A stretch of 64,000 nt of DNA from JAWKWH01 sp041397625 (GTDB lineage Bacteria > Pseudomonadota > Alphaproteobacteria > Rhizobiales > Rhizobiaceae). The position numbers were made by a program, and so were the translations under genes. The notes below the pieces were generated by a model. It was not told where the DNA came from, did no database searches, and saw only the letters and a list, made by a program, of their open reading frames with translations. This document shows positions 17,624 to 25,757 of this stretch, piece after piece. The DNA lies in contig JAWKWH010000003.1 of the NCBI GenBank assembly GCA_041397625.1, forward strand, positions 434,001 to 498,000. Direction: 5' to 3'. Positions within the stretch are counted from its first letter, which is position 1; each line of letters begins with the position of its first letter.

Positions 17624-18207
17624 CGAAGGCGAAGATCAGGAAGATCGTCACGGTGGTCGAGCAGACCAATAGCGAGGCCGGACAGACGATCGATCCGCCG
17701 ACCCGCCGCGCGGCGAGCGTCGCGGTGATCGAGAACCCGTTCGCCGGCCGCTACGAAGAGGACCTCGAAGCGCTGATGGCGATCGGCGAGGAGTTGGGCG
17801 GATTGCTCGGCGAGAAATGCGTCGCCGCGCTCGGCATTTCACCGGCCGAGGCGGAAAGCTACGGCAAGGCGGCGATGGTCGGCGAACACGGCGAACTGGA
17901 GCACGCCGCGGCGATCCTGCATCCGCGTCTCGGCAAACCGCTGCGCGCCGCGGTGGAGAAGGGCGCGGCACTGGTGCCCTCGTCTAAGAAGATGGGAACG
18001 ATGGGCCATCCGCTCGACATTCCGCTCGGCCACAAGGACGCCGCCTATGTGCGTTCGCATTTCGACGGCATGGAAGTCAGGATAAACGACGCGCCGCGCG
18101 CAGACGAAATCGTGGTGGCGATCGCGGTTACCGATTCGGGCCGTCCGCTGCCACGCGTCGGCGGGCTCGAGGTCAAGGATGCCGTTGGCGAGGACGGGCT
18201 TCGCTGA
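17620..18207 (+). CDS. DUF1185 (PF06684) family protein, second copy
   Basis: A 195-residue paralogue of the preceding gene product. The same blocks occur in the same order: VIENPFAGRY, SYGKAAMVGEHGELEHA, SSKKMGTMG, YVRSHFDGMEVRINDAPRAD and a GLEVKDAVGEDGLR end. The N-terminal and middle parts diverge clearly, so this is an old duplication rather than a recent one. The ATGA overlap with the first copy implies equimolar synthesis, which suggests a hetero-oligomer. Function unknown; it is the last of a chain of overlapping genes before the 27-bp gap to the Rieske gene. Confidence 0.82.
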   Translation: MTKAKIRKIVTVVEQTNSEAGQTIDPPTRRAASVAVIENPFAGRYEEDLEALMAIGEELGGLLGEKCVAALGISPAEAESYGKAAMVGEHGELEHAAAILHPRLGKPLRAAVEKGAALVPSSKKMGTMGHPLDIPLGHKDAAYVRSHFDGMEVRINDAPRADEIVVAIAVTDSGRPLPRVGGLEVKDAVGEDGLR

Positions 18208-18234
18208 CGACCGGCGAATACAGGAGGAACGACG

Positions 18235-19302
18235 ATGGAATACGTTAAGAACGCCTGGTACGTGGCTGGCTGGTCGTCGGAATTCGACGACAAGCCCAAG
18301 CGGGTGACGCTGCTTGAAAGGAACGTCGTCATGTACCGGCTGTCGTCCGGAGAGGTCGTCGCGCTGGAGGACCGCTGCCCGCACCGGCTGCTGCCGCTGT
18401 CGATGGGCAAGCGCATCGGCGACAACCTGCAATGCGGCTATCACGGCATGACCTTCGGCCCGGACGGCAAGTGCGTGCGCATTCCCGGACAGGACAACCT
18501 GCCGGCCTCGGCCTATGTCGACGCGTTTCCGATCTGCGAGAAGAACGACATCGTCTGGATTTGGATGGGCGACCGCGACAAGGCCGACACCGACAAGGTG
18601 TTCGACATGCCGGAGTTCGGCGATCCCAGATGGCACGCCCACCAGGGCGACGCCCTGCATCTGAAGGCGCACTATCTGAACGTCGCCGAAAACCTGGTCG
18701 ATCCCGCGCATGTGAGCTTCGTCCACCCGACGACACTGGGCAATGCGGCGAGCGAGAACGTACCTGTGCATGTGTCGACCGAGGGCGAGACGATCGTCGC
18801 CTGGCGCTGGATCCGCGACGCGCCGCCGATCGGCTTCTTTCAGAAGTTCGGCGGGTTTGAGGGCAATGTCGACCGCTGGCACTATTACCACCTTCACCTG
18901 CCTTCGACCGCCGTCATCGATTTCGGTTCGTCGCCGGCCGCGGACAATCTGCCGGAGGAAGAGCGCGACAAGGGGGTGCGGGTCTTCGCACTGCATTTCC
19001 TGACCCCGGTGGCGCCGAACTACACGATCGACCGCTGGATGCACGTCCGCAACACGGCGGTGGACGACGAGGCGGCTTCCGAGCAGATGGATGCGATGTT
19101 CCGCACCGCGTTCGCCGAGGACAAGGCGATACTGGAAGCGGTCCAGGAGGAAGAAGAGCGGCCGCAGACCAGGCGGCCGATCCGCATCGCCATCGACAAG
19201 GGGCCGCTCGTCTATCGCAAGCGTATCGCCGAACTGGTCGAGCGCGAGCGCACCGAACATGTCGAGGCGGTGCCGTCGCCCGCCTATGTCTACCACGACT
19301 GA
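18235..19302 (+). CDS. Rieske non-heme iron oxygenase, VanA-like
   Basis: A 355-residue oxygenase component. The Rieske 2Fe-2S ligands are Cys48, His50, Cys67 and His70 (CPHR and CGYHG). The catalytic iron site is in NVAENLVDPAHVSFVH, with His159 and His164. The length and N terminus resemble vanillate O-demethylase VanA and related O- or N-demethylases rather than the larger ring dioxygenase alpha subunits. An AGGAGG site precedes the ATG. A flavin/2Fe-2S reductase partner, normally adjacent (VanB), is not found in the window. Demethylation or hydroxylation of the imported substrate before the reductive steps is my inference. Confidence 0.88.
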   Translation: MEYVKNAWYVAGWSSEFDDKPKRVTLLERNVVMYRLSSGEVVALEDRCPHRLLPLSMGKRIGDNLQCGYHGMTFGPDGKCVRIPGQDNLPASAYVDAFPICEKNDIVWIWMGDRDKADTDKVFDMPEFGDPRWHAHQGDALHLKAHYLNVAENLVDPAHVSFVHPTTLGNAASENVPVHVSTEGETIVAWRWIRDAPPIGFFQKFGGFEGNVDRWHYYHLHLPSTAVIDFGSSPAADNLPEEERDKGVRVFALHFLTPVAPNYTIDRWMHVRNTAVDDEAASEQMDAMFRTAFAEDKAILEAVQEEEERPQTRRPIRIAIDKGPLVYRKRIAELVERERTEHVEAVPSPAYVYHD

Positions 19303-19336
19303 AAATGCCAACACCCAGACAACAACGGAGGAAAGC

Positions 19337-20539
19337 ATGAAGATAGTATCAGGACTGGCAGGATTGGCCCTGTCGGCGGCCGTCGGCCTGACGGCGTTTG
19401 CCGCGCAGGCCCAGGACGCCATCAAGATCGGTGAGATCAATCACTACAAGCGCATGGCGGCCTTTGCCGGCCCCTACAAGCAGGGCATCGAACTGGCGCT
19501 CGAGCAGATCAACGCCAATGGCGGCGCCATGGGCAAGCAGCTCGAGTTCATCTTTCGCGACGATCAGGGCGATCCCGGCGAAGCCGTGAAGATCGCCGAG
19601 GAACTGATGACGCGCGACGGCGCGGTCATGCTCACCGGAACCATCCTAAGTCATGTCGGCCTGGCGATATCGTCTTATGCCGGCGAGAAGAAGCACGTCT
19701 ACCTGGCATCCGAGCCGCTGGCCGACGCGATCGTCTGGGACAAGGGCAACGACTACACGTTCCGCCTGCGCGCCTCGACCTACATGCAGGCGGCGATGCT
19801 GGCCGAGGAAGCGGCGAAGAACCCGGCGAAACGCTATGCGACGATCGCGCCGAACTACGCCTACGGCAAGGACGCCGTCGCCGCCTTCAAGAAGGCGCTG
19901 ATGGCGCTGAAGCCGGACGTGGAGTTCGTCGCCGAACAATGGCCGGCTCTCTTCAAGATCGATGCCGGCGCCGAGGTGCAGGCGCTCGAGGCGGCCAAGC
20001 CGGAGGCAATCTACAATGTGACCTTCGGCGGCGATCTGGCCAAGTTCGTCCGCGAAGGGTCGACGCGCGGCCTGTTCGACGACCGGCTGGTGCTCGGCCT
20101 TTTGACCGGCGAGCCTGAATATCTCGATCCGCTCGGCGACGAGGCGCCGGAGGGATGGATCGTCACCGGCTATCCCTGGTACGATCTGGGCGACGGTCCG
20201 GGCAAGGATTTCGTCGACGCCTATCAGGCCAAGTACAGTGATTATCCGCGCATTGGCTCGCTGGTCGGTTACATGACGGTCCAGTCGATCGCCGCGGCCA
20301 TCGACAAGGCCGGTTCGACGGATACGGATGCGCTGGTCGCCGCCTTCAAGGGGCTGAAGGTCGCCACGCCCGTCGGCGAGATCACCTTCCGCGAACTTGA
20401 CCACCAGGCCACCATGGGCGCCTATGTCGGAAAGACGGCGCTGAAGGACGGCAAAGGCGTCATGGTTGACTGGGAGTACAAGGACGGCGCCAACTACTTC
20501 CCGTCGGACGACGAAGTGAAGGCGATGCGGCCTCAGTAA
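19337..20539 (+). CDS. ABC transporter substrate-binding protein, branched-chain amino acid type
   Basis: A 400-residue periplasmic binding protein of the LivJ class. It begins with a signal peptide (Lys near the start, hydrophobic core, cleavage after AQA near residue 24) and continues with IKIGEINHYKRMAAFAGPYKQGIELALEQINANGG, the usual receptor-family start. GGAGG sits 7 bp before the ATG. It is the uptake receptor of the four-gene importer that follows and probably delivers the substrate of this catabolic cluster. Members of this family bind amino acids but also aromatic acids and heterocycles, so the ligand cannot be read from the sequence. Confidence 0.87.
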   Translation: MKIVSGLAGLALSAAVGLTAFAAQAQDAIKIGEINHYKRMAAFAGPYKQGIELALEQINANGGAMGKQLEFIFRDDQGDPGEAVKIAEELMTRDGAVMLTGTILSHVGLAISSYAGEKKHVYLASEPLADAIVWDKGNDYTFRLRASTYMQAAMLAEEAAKNPAKRYATIAPNYAYGKDAVAAFKKALMALKPDVEFVAEQWPALFKIDAGAEVQALEAAKPEAIYNVTFGGDLAKFVREGSTRGLFDDRLVLGLLTGEPEYLDPLGDEAPEGWIVTGYPWYDLGDGPGKDFVDAYQAKYSDYPRIGSLVGYMTVQSIAAAIDKAGSTDTDALVAAFKGLKVATPVGEITFRELDHQATMGAYVGKTALKDGKGVMVDWEYKDGANYFPSDDEVKAMRPQ

Positions 20540-20549
20540 CAAGCGACGG

Positions 20550-20572
20550 CTGCCGGGCCCAGGGCCCGGCAG
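20550..20572 (+). terminator. intercistronic hairpin after the binding-protein gene
   Basis: CTGCCGGGCCC and GGGCCCGGCAG are perfect 11-base complements around a single A, followed by TTT. It lies between the binding-protein stop and the permease start. Such hairpins usually protect or partly terminate the transcript so that the binding protein is made in excess. Confidence 0.6.
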
Positions 20573-20609
20573 TTTCCAAAAAACAACAACTCCGGGGGAA
20601 CATAACGCG

Positions 20610-22472
20610 ATGGGTGTGCTGATCGCACAGCTGCTGACCGGGCTTGCCAACGCCGCGGCGCTGTTTCTCGTCGCTTCGGGACTGTCGTTGATCTTCGGGG
20701 TGACCCGCATCGTCAACTTCGCCCATGGCTCGTTTTACATGCTCGGCGCCTTCATCGGCTATTCGGCGATGCAGGTGCTGCCGGGCGGCCTCGGCTTCTG
20801 GACGTCGATCCTGGTGGCCGGCGTCGCCGTCGGCATCATAGGCGTGATCGTCGAGATTTGCGTGCTCAGGCCGATCTACAGGGCGCCGGAACTGTTCCAG
20901 CTCGTCGCCACCTTTGGCGTCATCCTGGTGATCCAGGACCTGGCGCTGCTGGTCTGGGGGGCGGAGGACGTTCTCGGGCCCCGCGCGCCGGGTCTCAAAG
21001 GCGTCGTGCGGATTATGGGCGAGCCGGTGCCGCAATACGATCTGGCGCTGATCGCGATCACCCCGGTGGTGCTGTTTGCGCTGTGGTACCTCATCACCAA
21101 GACACGGCTCGGCATCCTCGTGCGCGCGGCGACGCAGGACCGCGAGATGGTCGGCGCGCTCGGCGTCAACCAGGCGTGGCTTTTCACCGGCGTGTTCTTC
21201 CTCGGCGCCATGCTTGCCGGTATCGGCGGCGCCATCCAGTTGCCCAAGGGCGGCGCCGACCTGCTGATGGATTTCAACATCTTGGCGGCGATCTTCGTCG
21301 TCGTCGTCATCGGCGGCATGGGCTCGCTGCCCGGCGCCTTCGTCGCCGCGGTGCTGATCTCGGTGCTCAACGTGTTCGGTGTGCGCTACATTCCCCAAAG
21401 CACGCTGGTATTGATGTTCGTGGTCATGGCTGTGGTTCTGATGGTGCGGCCCTACGGGCTGTTCGGCCGCGAGGAGGTGGCAGGCGAGCATGGGCAGGTG
21501 GGCGAGCCGGAACAGCCGATCGCGCCGTTCGGCACGCGTGGGCGCATCGCCGTCGCCATCCTGCTGGCACTGCTTGCGCTGGTACCGGTGTTCGGCTCGA
21601 GTTTCATGCAGGTGCTGATCATCGACATCATCGTCTTCTGCCTGTTTGCCGCCAGCCTGCATTTCATCCTCGGCCTCGGCGGGCTGGTGTCGTTCGGTCA
21701 TGCCGCATTCTACGGCGGCGGCGCGTATGCGGCAGCATTGTTGGTGCACTATGCGAATACGCCGATGGAACTGGCGTTGATGCTGGCGCCGCTGGTGGCC
21801 GGTCTGCTGGCCTTCATTATCGGCTGGTTCTGTATCCGGCTGACCGGCGTCTATTTCGCCATGCTGACGCTTGCCTTCTCGCAACTGCTGTGGTCGCTGG
21901 TGTACCAGTGGGGCGAATTCACCCATGGCGATGACGGAATGACGGACATCTGGCCGCCCGCCTGGGCATCGTCGACCACAGCCTTCTTCTACCTGACGCT
22001 GGTCGTCGGCACCGGCGGCATCCTGATGCTGCGCCATGCCGCCCACTCGCCGTTCGGCTACGCGCTAAGGGCGGCGCGCGATTCATCGCGGCGCGCCGAG
22101 GCGACGGGCATCGACACCAAGCGGGTGCAATGGGTCGCCTTTGCCTTCGCCGGCGCGATGGCGGGGCTGGCCGGCGGGCTTTTCGTCTTCTCCAAGGGCA
22201 GCGTGTTTCCGACCGAGCTTGAAATCGCCCGCTCGTTCGATGCGCTGATCGTCGTGTTTCTCGGTGGCGTGAAGACGCTGTCGGGCGCCGTTGTCGGCGC
22301 CTCGGTGCTCGAAGTCGCGGAGGACTATCTGACCCGGTTCGAATACTGGCGGCTGTTGCTCGGCCTCTTGATCATCTTCGTGGTGATCGTCGCGCCCGAG
22401 GGTATCGCCGGCTCGGCGCGCAAGCTCTGGCAACGTTTCGGTCCGGTTGAGAATGGGGGGCGCGGCACATGA
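20610..22472 (+). CDS. fused LivH-LivM branched-chain-type ABC permease
   Basis: A 620-residue inner-membrane protein. Residues 1 to about 290 form a LivH-type permease (FGVTRIVNFAHGSFYMLGAF near residue 30, GGMGSLPGAFVAA near 230). Residues about 300-620 form a LivM-type permease (LGLGGLVSFGHAAFYGGGAY near 352, GGVKTLSGAVVGA near 551). In the classical system these are two genes; here they are one chain joined by a charged linker near residues 285-305. CCGGGGG-type purine-rich sequence precedes the ATG. The 3' end overlaps the first ATPase gene. Confidence 0.87.
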   Translation: MGVLIAQLLTGLANAAALFLVASGLSLIFGVTRIVNFAHGSFYMLGAFIGYSAMQVLPGGLGFWTSILVAGVAVGIIGVIVEICVLRPIYRAPELFQLVATFGVILVIQDLALLVWGAEDVLGPRAPGLKGVVRIMGEPVPQYDLALIAITPVVLFALWYLITKTRLGILVRAATQDREMVGALGVNQAWLFTGVFFLGAMLAGIGGAIQLPKGGADLLMDFNILAAIFVVVVIGGMGSLPGAFVAAVLISVLNVFGVRYIPQSTLVLMFVVMAVVLMVRPYGLFGREEVAGEHGQVGEPEQPIAPFGTRGRIAVAILLALLALVPVFGSSFMQVLIIDIIVFCLFAASLHFILGLGGLVSFGHAAFYGGGAYAAALLVHYANTPMELALMLAPLVAGLLAFIIGWFCIRLTGVYFAMLTLAFSQLLWSLVYQWGEFTHGDDGMTDIWPPAWASSTTAFFYLTLVVGTGGILMLRHAAHSPFGYALRAARDSSRRAEATGIDTKRVQWVAFAFAGAMAGLAGGLFVFSKGSVFPTELEIARSFDALIVVFLGGVKTLSGAVVGASVLEVAEDYLTRFEYWRLLLGLLIIFVVIVAPEGIAGSARKLWQRFGPVENGGRGT

Positions 22473-23236
22473 GCGGAATGCTCGAAGTGAAAGGCCTGTC
22501 GAAGTCCTTCGGCGGAATCCGGGCCGTTTCCAACGTCTCGTTCAATGTCGAAAAGGGCGAGCTGCTGGCTCTGATCGGCCCCAACGGCGCCGGAAAGACC
22601 ACCTGCTTCAACATGATGATGGGGCAGCTCAAGCCCGATTCCGGATCCATCCGCCTCAACGGCGAGAACATTTCCGGCCTGGCGCCCAGAACCATCTGGC
22701 GCAAGGGGGTCGGGCGGACGTTCCAGATCACCGCGACCTATCCGACCATGACGGTGGTGGAAAACGTCCAGGTGGCGCTGATGTCCCATCATCGCAAGAT
22801 CTTCTCCTTCCTGCCCTATGCGCGACGGCTCTATCGCGACGAGGCGCTGGCGCTACTGGAACTGGTCGGCATGGTCGGGCAGGCGGACCGCGCCGCCGCG
22901 ATCCTCGCCTATGGCGACCTGAAGCGACTGGAGCTGGCGATCGCGCTGTCTCATTCGCCGTCGCTGCTGCTGATGGACGAACCGACCGCCGGCATGGCGC
23001 CGAAGGAGCGCATCGGGCTGATGCAACTGACCGCCGACATCGTCGACGAGCGCGGCATCAGCGTGCTGTTCACCGAGCATGACATGGATGTGGTCTTCGC
23101 CCATTCGCACCGCATCATGGTGCTCAACCGCGGCGAGCTCATCGCCAACGGTTCGGTGGACGAGGTCAGGCAGGATCCGCGCGTGCAGGAAGTCTATCTG
23201 GGCGGCGGTTCGGTCTTCGCCGAGGAGCGCGCGTGA
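22469..23236 (+). CDS. branched-chain-type ABC transporter ATP-binding protein (LivG type)
   Basis: A 255-residue ATPase with Walker A GPNGAGKTT near residue 32 and Walker B LLLMDEPTAGMAP. The signature region reads LAYGDLKRLELAIAL, as in LivG proteins where SGG is replaced by YG. It powers the import system with the LivF partner encoded next. The start overlaps the permease stop (ATGA) and the stop overlaps the LivF start. Confidence 0.88.
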   Translation: MSGMLEVKGLSKSFGGIRAVSNVSFNVEKGELLALIGPNGAGKTTCFNMMMGQLKPDSGSIRLNGENISGLAPRTIWRKGVGRTFQITATYPTMTVVENVQVALMSHHRKIFSFLPYARRLYRDEALALLELVGMVGQADRAAAILAYGDLKRLELAIALSHSPSLLLMDEPTAGMAPKERIGLMQLTADIVDERGISVLFTEHDMDVVFAHSHRIMVLNRGELIANGSVDEVRQDPRVQEVYLGGGSVFAEERA

Positions 23237-23937
23237 TGCTGTCACTGATCAACGTCAACAGCTACTACGGCAAGGCGCATATTCTGAGCGACCTTTCGTT
23301 CGACATTTCGGCGGGCGAGGTGGTCGCGCTTCTCGGCCGCAACGGCGCCGGCAAGACGACGACCATGAAGTCGATCATGCAGATCGTCAGGCCGAAGAGC
23401 GGAACGGTCAGTTTCTCCGGCCAGGACATCACCCGATGGCCGCCGCACCGCATTGCCAAGGCGGGGCTGGGTTACGTGCCCGAGGAACGTCGGATCTTCA
23501 CCGATCTCACCATTCTGGAAAACCTGGAGGTGGGGCGGCAGCCGGCGCGCGACGGCGTGCCCTGCTGGAGCGCGGACGTGCTGTTCAAGCTGTTTCCCAA
23601 TCTGGCGGAGCGGCGCAACAATCGCGGCAAGGCGCTGTCGGGCGGCGAGCAGCAGATGCTGACGATCGCGCGCACCCTGATGGGAAATCCCAGGCTATTG
23701 TTGCTCGACGAGCCGTCGGAGGGTATCGCGCCGGTCATCGTCGAGCAGATGGCTGAAACGATCCTGAAACTGAAGAAAGAAGGATTGACGGTGCTGCTCT
23801 CCGAGCAGAACCTGCATTTCGCCAAGCTTGTCGCCGACCGTGCGGTTATCATCGAAGGTGGCTCGAAACGATTTGACGGAACGTTCGAGACCCTGGAGGC
23901 CAATTCGGAGATCAGGGATGCCTATCTGTCGGTCTAG
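23236..23937 (+). CDS. branched-chain-type ABC transporter ATP-binding protein (LivF type)
   Basis: A 233-residue ATPase with Walker A GRNGAGKTTT, signature LSGGEQQMLTIAR and Walker B LLLLDEPSEGIAP, the LivF form. I use the ATG at 23236, which shares its A with the LivG stop; a GTG one codon earlier is also in frame. It closes the import operon, 64 bp before the MarR gene. Confidence 0.88.
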   Translation: MLSLINVNSYYGKAHILSDLSFDISAGEVVALLGRNGAGKTTTMKSIMQIVRPKSGTVSFSGQDITRWPPHRIAKAGLGYVPEERRIFTDLTILENLEVGRQPARDGVPCWSADVLFKLFPNLAERRNNRGKALSGGEQQMLTIARTLMGNPRLLLLDEPSEGIAPVIVEQMAETILKLKKEGLTVLLSEQNLHFAKLVADRAVIIEGGSKRFDGTFETLEANSEIRDAYLSV

Positions 23938-24001
23938 CGAGACCGGATTTTGATCGGGAGGAGTGCACCCGCACCGCCGCGGGCAACCACGATTGCAGGC
24001 C

Positions 24002-24448
24002 ATGACCAGTAAGGATCGCAACAAGAAGTCGGCAAAGGGCGGCTACAAGCTCGACGAGCAGGTGGGTTTTCTTCTGCGCAAGGCCAACCAGCGCCACACA
24101 GCCATCTTCGCCAGTCTGATGCCGGGCGACCTGACGCCGATGCAGCTTGCCGCCATGGCCAAACTGCACGATCTCGGCGAATGTTCGCAAAACCAGCTCG
24201 GCCGGCTGATCGCCATCGATGCGGCGACGATCAAGGGCGTGGTGGACCGGTTGACGGGGCGCGGGCTGGTGGCCAGCAGGGCCGATCCGTCCGACCGTCG
24301 CCGCATGCTGGTCGCGCTGACCGGCGAGGGCGAGGCGTTGGCGGGAACCGCCTTCGACATTGCGAAGAAGATCACCGCCGAGACACTGAAACCGCTGAGC
24401 GGAAGCGAGCAGGCGACGCTGCTTGCCCTGCTGTCGAAACTGGCCTGA
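24002..24448 (+). CDS. MarR family transcriptional regulator
   Basis: A 148-residue winged-helix regulator with the recognition segment SQNQLGRLIAIDAATIKGVVDRLTGRGLV (about residues 62-90) and the wing DPSDRRRMLVALT (96-107), typical of MarR. It probably senses an aromatic or heterocyclic acid. An in-frame GTG at 23963 lies directly on a GGGAGG sequence with too little spacing, so I prefer the ATG at 24002. It is convergent with the enamidase gene (6-bp gap). The palindrome in front of that gene is a candidate operator. Confidence 0.82.
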   Translation: MTSKDRNKKSAKGGYKLDEQVGFLLRKANQRHTAIFASLMPGDLTPMQLAAMAKLHDLGECSQNQLGRLIAIDAATIKGVVDRLTGRGLVASRADPSDRRRMLVALTGEGEALAGTAFDIAKKITAETLKPLSGSEQATLLALLSKLA

Positions 24449-24454
24449 ACCGCC

Positions 24455-25627
24455 CTAGGCGATCTCGGGCAGCGTGGTCGCCGGTGGCGTGTTGCGGCTG
24501 CGGTGCGAGCGCACGATGCCGTCGATCACCGTCATGCCGACGCCGGGCAGGTTGCCCTGGTGGATCGATTCCAGCATGTCCTTGCCGGGCGCGTGCTGGG
24601 CCCGGTCGATGAGGATGAAATCGGCCGCCTTGCCGACTTCGACAATGCCGCAATCCAGCCCGCGCATGCGCGCCGTGTTGCCGGTGGCGAAGCAGAATGC
24701 GATCTCCGGCGGTATGTCGCCGAGGCTCGACAGCATGGCGATCATGCGCAGGATGCCGAGCGGCTGGACGCCGGAACCGGCCGGCGCGTCGGTGCCGAGG
24801 ATGATGCGCTCGGGTTGCTTCAGTTCGAAGGCCGTTCGCATGGCGAGAAGGCCGGCGCGCTCGTTGCCGTTGTGGACGATCTCGATGCCGCGCTGGCAGC
24901 TCTCGCAAAGGCAGGTGATCTGGTCGTCGGGTAGCGCGGTGTGGCCGCCATTGATGTGACCGATGATGTCGGCATCGGCCTCCAGCACCACGTCCTTGTC
25001 GATAAGGCCGGAACCCGGGATCGAAGGCCCGCCGGTATGGATCGTCGACTGGATACCGTATTTGCGCGCCCATTTGACCATCTTGGCGGCGGTTTCGCCG
25101 GCCTTGACCGAACCCAGGCCGACTTCGCCGAGCAGCTTGACGCCGGCGTCGGCCATGTCCTTGAAGTCCTGTTCCTCCATGCCTTCCTCGATCACCGGCG
25201 CGCCGGCCAGCATCTTGACGCCGGAAGGGCGGAAATTCTCGTACCAGCGCTGCGAGGCGATCGCCATCGCCTTCAAGCCGACAATGTCCTTCGGCCGACC
25301 GGGCGCATGCACCTCGCCGGCGGAGATCATGCAGGTGACGCCGCCGTGCAGGCAGGAATCGATCCAGTTCAATTGCTGCTGGCGCGGTGTGTAGTCGCCG
25401 ATGACCGGATGGACGTGGCTGTCGATCAACCCCGGCGACAGGGTGACGCCCTTGGCGTCGACGACCGTGGTCGCCTGCGACGTATCGAGATCCTTCTCGC
25501 GGCCTATCGCGGTTATCCTGCCGTCGACGGCGATGACGCAGTCGCCGTCGAGAAGCGGTTGCTCCATCTTGCCCGACAGGATCAGGCCGATATTGCGGAC
25601 AACGAGCTTTGTGGAACCGTCTGCCAT
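24455..25627 (-). CDS. ena: amidohydrolase, enamidase-like (2-formylglutarate-forming)
   Basis: A 390-residue member of the amidohydrolase superfamily. Expected metal ligands are His71 and His73 (SHVHP), Glu168 (GEVGLG), His197 (IHTGG), His224 (GHINGG) and Asp280 (GTDAPAG). The blocks GDYxPRQ, HGGVTxMISAG, PGRPKD and the SRNTPPA end match what I remember of Eubacterium barkeri enamidase. That enzyme hydrolyses 1,4,5,6-tetrahydro-6-oxonicotinate to 2-formylglutarate and ammonia, the step after the 6-hydroxynicotinate reductase. The ATG at 25627 has GGGAGG five bases upstream; a GTG two codons earlier overlaps that site. An imidazolonepropionase or other amidohydrolase is less likely because of the specific blocks. 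Confidence 0.8.
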   Translation of the reverse strand: MADGSTKLVVRNIGLILSGKMEQPLLDGDCVIAVDGRITAIGREKDLDTSQATTVVDAKGVTLSPGLIDSHVHPVIGDYTPRQQQLNWIDSCLHGGVTCMISAGEVHAPGRPKDIVGLKAMAIASQRWYENFRPSGVKMLAGAPVIEEGMEEQDFKDMADAGVKLLGEVGLGSVKAGETAAKMVKWARKYGIQSTIHTGGPSIPGSGLIDKDVVLEADADIIGHINGGHTALPDDQITCLCESCQRGIEIVHNGNERAGLLAMRTAFELKQPERIILGTDAPAGSGVQPLGILRMIAMLSSLGDIPPEIAFCFATGNTARMRGLDCGIVEVGKAADFILIDRAQHAPGKDMLESIHQGNLPGVGMTVIDGIVRSHRSRNTPPATTLPEIA

Positions 25628-25638
25628 CGTCACCTCCC

Positions 25639-25656
25639 GTGCAATATTGTTTGCAC
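25639..25656. promoter_or_regulatory. perfect palindrome, probable operator of the enamidase gene
   Basis: GTGCAA and TTGCAC are perfect 6-base inverted repeats with a 6-base AT-rich spacer. The site lies between a minus-strand GATAAT (25668-25663), a possible -10 box, and the ribosome site of the enamidase gene, where a bound repressor would block transcription. The length suits a MarR dimer, and a MarR gene ends within 1.2 kb. Confidence 0.55.
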
Positions 25657-25757
25657 ACTAACATTATCGATGGGATGGCGCAATTCGTCTGCGACCGTCC
25701 GCGGATGAAAAATCCGCTGCGCGACCCGCGCTTGGAGGTCAGTGCCGAATGTGTCGC

